Assembly: GCA_024403675.1 (NCBI GenBank)
Contig: JAKSRH010000018.1
Location: forward strand, 1 to 33,677
Direction of reading: 5' to 3'
DNA length: 33,677 bases
From: Saccharofermentans sp.
GTDB taxonomy: Bacteria > Bacillota > Clostridia > Saccharofermentanales > Saccharofermentanaceae
In this document: piece by piece, positions 32,170 to 33,677 of the stretch
Position numbering within the stretch: the stretch's first letter is position 1
Layout of the letters: each line of letters opens with the position of its first letter
Made by a program: the position numbers and the translations under genes
The notes under the pieces: model-generated
What the model saw: the letters and a program-made list of their open reading frames with translations, nothing else
Told to the model about the DNA's origin: nothing
Database searches by the model: none

Positions 32170-33585
32170 ATGGTTCGCGTTGAATTAATTGGACATGAGC
32201 ATTTTTACGGGTTAACAGATGTTTTGCGTCTGTTTTGGACTGGTGTGTCAGAAAATAGAGATGAGGGTTATGTATCTACATTAGAAGGTCCAGATATCAC
32301 GATTATAAGCGAAGCAAAAGATGGAGTGGTAGTTACTTACCAGAAGGGCACAACGCCATCTACAGAGGATAACAGAAGCGATTTACCTATTAATCGTGAA
32401 GTTAAACGTTCTCTATATATTTTCCTTCAGAAATTAACAGGCAGAAGCTATCCTTGGGGAAGCCTAACGGGTATAAGACCTACTTTGGTGGCGGAAGAAG
32501 AGAACTATAATGCAAAGGAACTTTCTCGAAAGTATTGTGTGCGCGAGGATAAGGCAGAACTTGCTTGCAAAACAGCACTAAAGGAAAAGGAAATTTTAGA
32601 CAAAATCCCAGAAGATACATTGGGAATCTATGTTGGGGTCCCATTTTGCCCATCAAGGTGTGAGTACTGTTCCTTTATATCTCAAGACATAGTTAAGCAT
32701 ATGGATAGATTGCCACTTTATGCTGCAGCGCTTGAGAAGGAAATACGCATGGTAGCTTCTCAAATAAAGAAACCGGTAAATTCAGTGTATATGGGTGGTG
32801 GTACGCCAACTGTTTTTGATAATAAAGAATTTGGCCAAGTAATATCTGTTATTAGAGAATATATTCCAATGAATTCTGATACAGAAATTACGGTCGAAGC
32901 TGGTAGGCCAGATACTCTTAATGAATATAAGCTTGATGCTATGCGTGATGCTGGGATAGAAAGAATTTGTATCAATCCTCAGACAATGAATAGCGAGACA
33001 TTAAGTAAGCTTGGTAGACGACATACAGCAGAAGATGTTATTCGTATGTATGAGCTTGCTCGCAGTAAGGGATTTACAAATATTAATATGGATCTTATTG
33101 CTGGACTTAAATACGAGACAGAAGATGATTATTTAGCATCGCTTAATAAGGTTATGGAATTAGAGCCAGATAATATCACTGTACATACCCTTTATAAGAA
33201 ACGTAGAGCGGTAATGACTATAGATGATGTAATGGACTTAGAAGGCACTAGAAGGGGCACTGACAAGGCTGTAGCTGAAGGATATGTATCTCTTATGAGC
33301 CATGGGTATGAGCCCTATTATATGTCCAGGCAAAAGGATACAGGTCATGGCCTAGAAACTACTGGATTCTCTAAAGCTAATAAAGCGTGCTATTATAATG
33401 TAGCTATGATGACTGATAAACGTAGTGTTTTATCTTTTGGCGCAGGTGGCGTTAGTAAGAGAATATTTGATCAAGGTCGTCTAGAAAGATGCCCTTGCAT
33501 TAAAGATGCCATGGGTTACATTAATAGTGTTGAGCAGATGGCTGAACGTAAAATAGCTTTTTTTGAAGGGAGTTGTTACTTATGA
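32170..33585 (+). CDS. hemZ: Coproporphyrinogen dehydrogenase HemZ-type radical SAM enzyme
   Basis: A 471-residue cytosolic radical SAM protein. The 4Fe-4S cluster motif is CPSRCEYC (Cys160, Cys164, Cys167) in GVPFCPSRCEYCSF; the SAM-binding GGGTPT follows, then VEAGRPDT and INPQTMNSETLSKLGRRH, the pattern of HemN/HemZ. The N-terminal 150 residues, with RSYPWGSLTGIRPT, are specific to the HemZ branch. Annotated activity is oxidative decarboxylation of coproporphyrinogen III; many anaerobes carry HemZ without a full haem pathway, and no other haem gene is here, so the true substrate is open. GGAGG (32160-32164) precedes the ATG; the stop overlaps the next ATG as ATGA. Confidence 0.92.
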   Translation: MVRVELIGHEHFYGLTDVLRLFWTGVSENRDEGYVSTLEGPDITIISEAKDGVVVTYQKGTTPSTEDNRSDLPINREVKRSLYIFLQKLTGRSYPWGSLTGIRPTLVAEEENYNAKELSRKYCVREDKAELACKTALKEKEILDKIPEDTLGIYVGVPFCPSRCEYCSFISQDIVKHMDRLPLYAAALEKEIRMVASQIKKPVNSVYMGGGTPTVFDNKEFGQVISVIREYIPMNSDTEITVEAGRPDTLNEYKLDAMRDAGIERICINPQTMNSETLSKLGRRHTAEDVIRMYELARSKGFTNINMDLIAGLKYETEDDYLASLNKVMELEPDNITVHTLYKKRRAVMTIDDVMDLEGTRRGTDKAVAEGYVSLMSHGYEPYYMSRQKDTGHGLETTGFSKANKACYYNVAMMTDKRSVLSFGAGGVSKRIFDQGRLERCPCIKDAMGYINSVEQMAERKIAFFEGSCYL

Positions 33586-33677
33586 AGTGTCCTAGATGTT
33601 TCACCGAAAATGACAACAGAACCATATGTAAAAAATGTGGACTTTTATGTGATGAATGCTATGGTTGTTCTCTGAAA
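33582..33677 (+). CDS. Zinc-ribbon protein, 5' part only
   Basis: The first 32 codons of a gene cut by the window edge. The ATG overlaps the hemZ stop (ATGA). The peptide has seven cysteines in 32 residues: MKCPRCF, then ICKKCG and LCDECYGC, i.e. Cys3, 6, 16, 19, 23, 26 and 29, which suits one or two zinc ribbons. What follows cannot be seen; membrane or repeat domains are common after such N-terminal ribbons in Clostridia. Confidence 0.7.
   Translation, partial: MKCPRCFTENDNRTICKKCGLLCDECYGCSLK

Noticed and set aside
1..33677. tRNA, rRNA, CRISPR, insertion sequence or prophage genes
   Set aside because: No cloverleaf with TTCGA-type loop, no regular repeat-spacer array and no transposase, integrase or phage protein was seen on either strand.

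Overview
The window is an AT-rich stretch of a low-GC, Gram-positive (monoderm) anaerobe's chromosome. It is most likely a Clostridia member of the Lachnospiraceae type. Supporting signs are strong AGGAGG ribosome sites, dense short operons, DUF6062 and DUF4015 proteins, a HemZ-type radical SAM enzyme, a type II pantothenate kinase, and type IV pilus genes without any secretin gene. I see no phage, transposon, CRISPR or rRNA/tRNA gene. It reads as ordinary chromosome with one large specialised locus, a type IV pilus (T4P) system.

Layout. 1-2292 (minus): seryl-tRNA synthetase (cut by the window edge) and a membrane-anchored DUF4015 glycoside-hydrolase-like protein. 2386-4933 (plus): a Nudix-fold protein with a degraded Nudix box, a YigZ/IMPACT protein, an HtrA protease and a 42-residue membrane peptide, closed by a terminator. 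5009-7723 (minus): a diacylglycerol-kinase-family lipid kinase and a membrane-anchored PPIase-like foldase. 7843-13838 (plus): two tandem YfhO-type membrane proteins and a DEDDh exonuclease, each overlapping the next. 13986-15905 (plus): a large PilX-like pilus-associated protein with its own promoter. 15978-19767 (minus): prepilin peptidase, YebC, a P-loop/Asp23 fusion, DUF6062 and a YedF-like protein in one tight operon.

20003-27186 (plus) is the T4P motor operon pilB-pilT-pilC-pilM-pilN-pilO. It is followed by a separately promoted 66-aa pilin (27301-27501) with highly biased codons, then by a second promoter driving a 71-aa pilin and two larger minor pilins (27709-29247). 29359-33677 (plus) is a second housekeeping operon: type II pantothenate kinase, DUF1624 acyltransferase-like protein, DUF3810 metalloprotease-like protein, hemZ, and the start of a zinc-ribbon protein.

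How the pilus genes work together: PilB should drive assembly and PilT retraction on the PilC platform, with PilM/N/O as the inner alignment complex. The peptidase encoded divergently from pilB would process the prepilins. The most distinctive points are (1) two pilins that are little more than the N-terminal helix; (2) an exact tandem 24-residue MshEN motif with a 5-residue spacer in PilB, which predicts direct cyclic-di-GMP binding; (3) a prepilin peptidase without the GxGD glycines; (4) an inverted repeat lying in the peptidase promoter, within the divergent pilD/pilB regulatory region; and (5) a shared TGTG-plus-A-tract box upstream of three pilin promoters. A separate puzzle is the uncharacterised P-loop/Asp23 - DUF6062 - YedF-like cluster. 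All family assignments come from reading motifs by eye; no database search was run.
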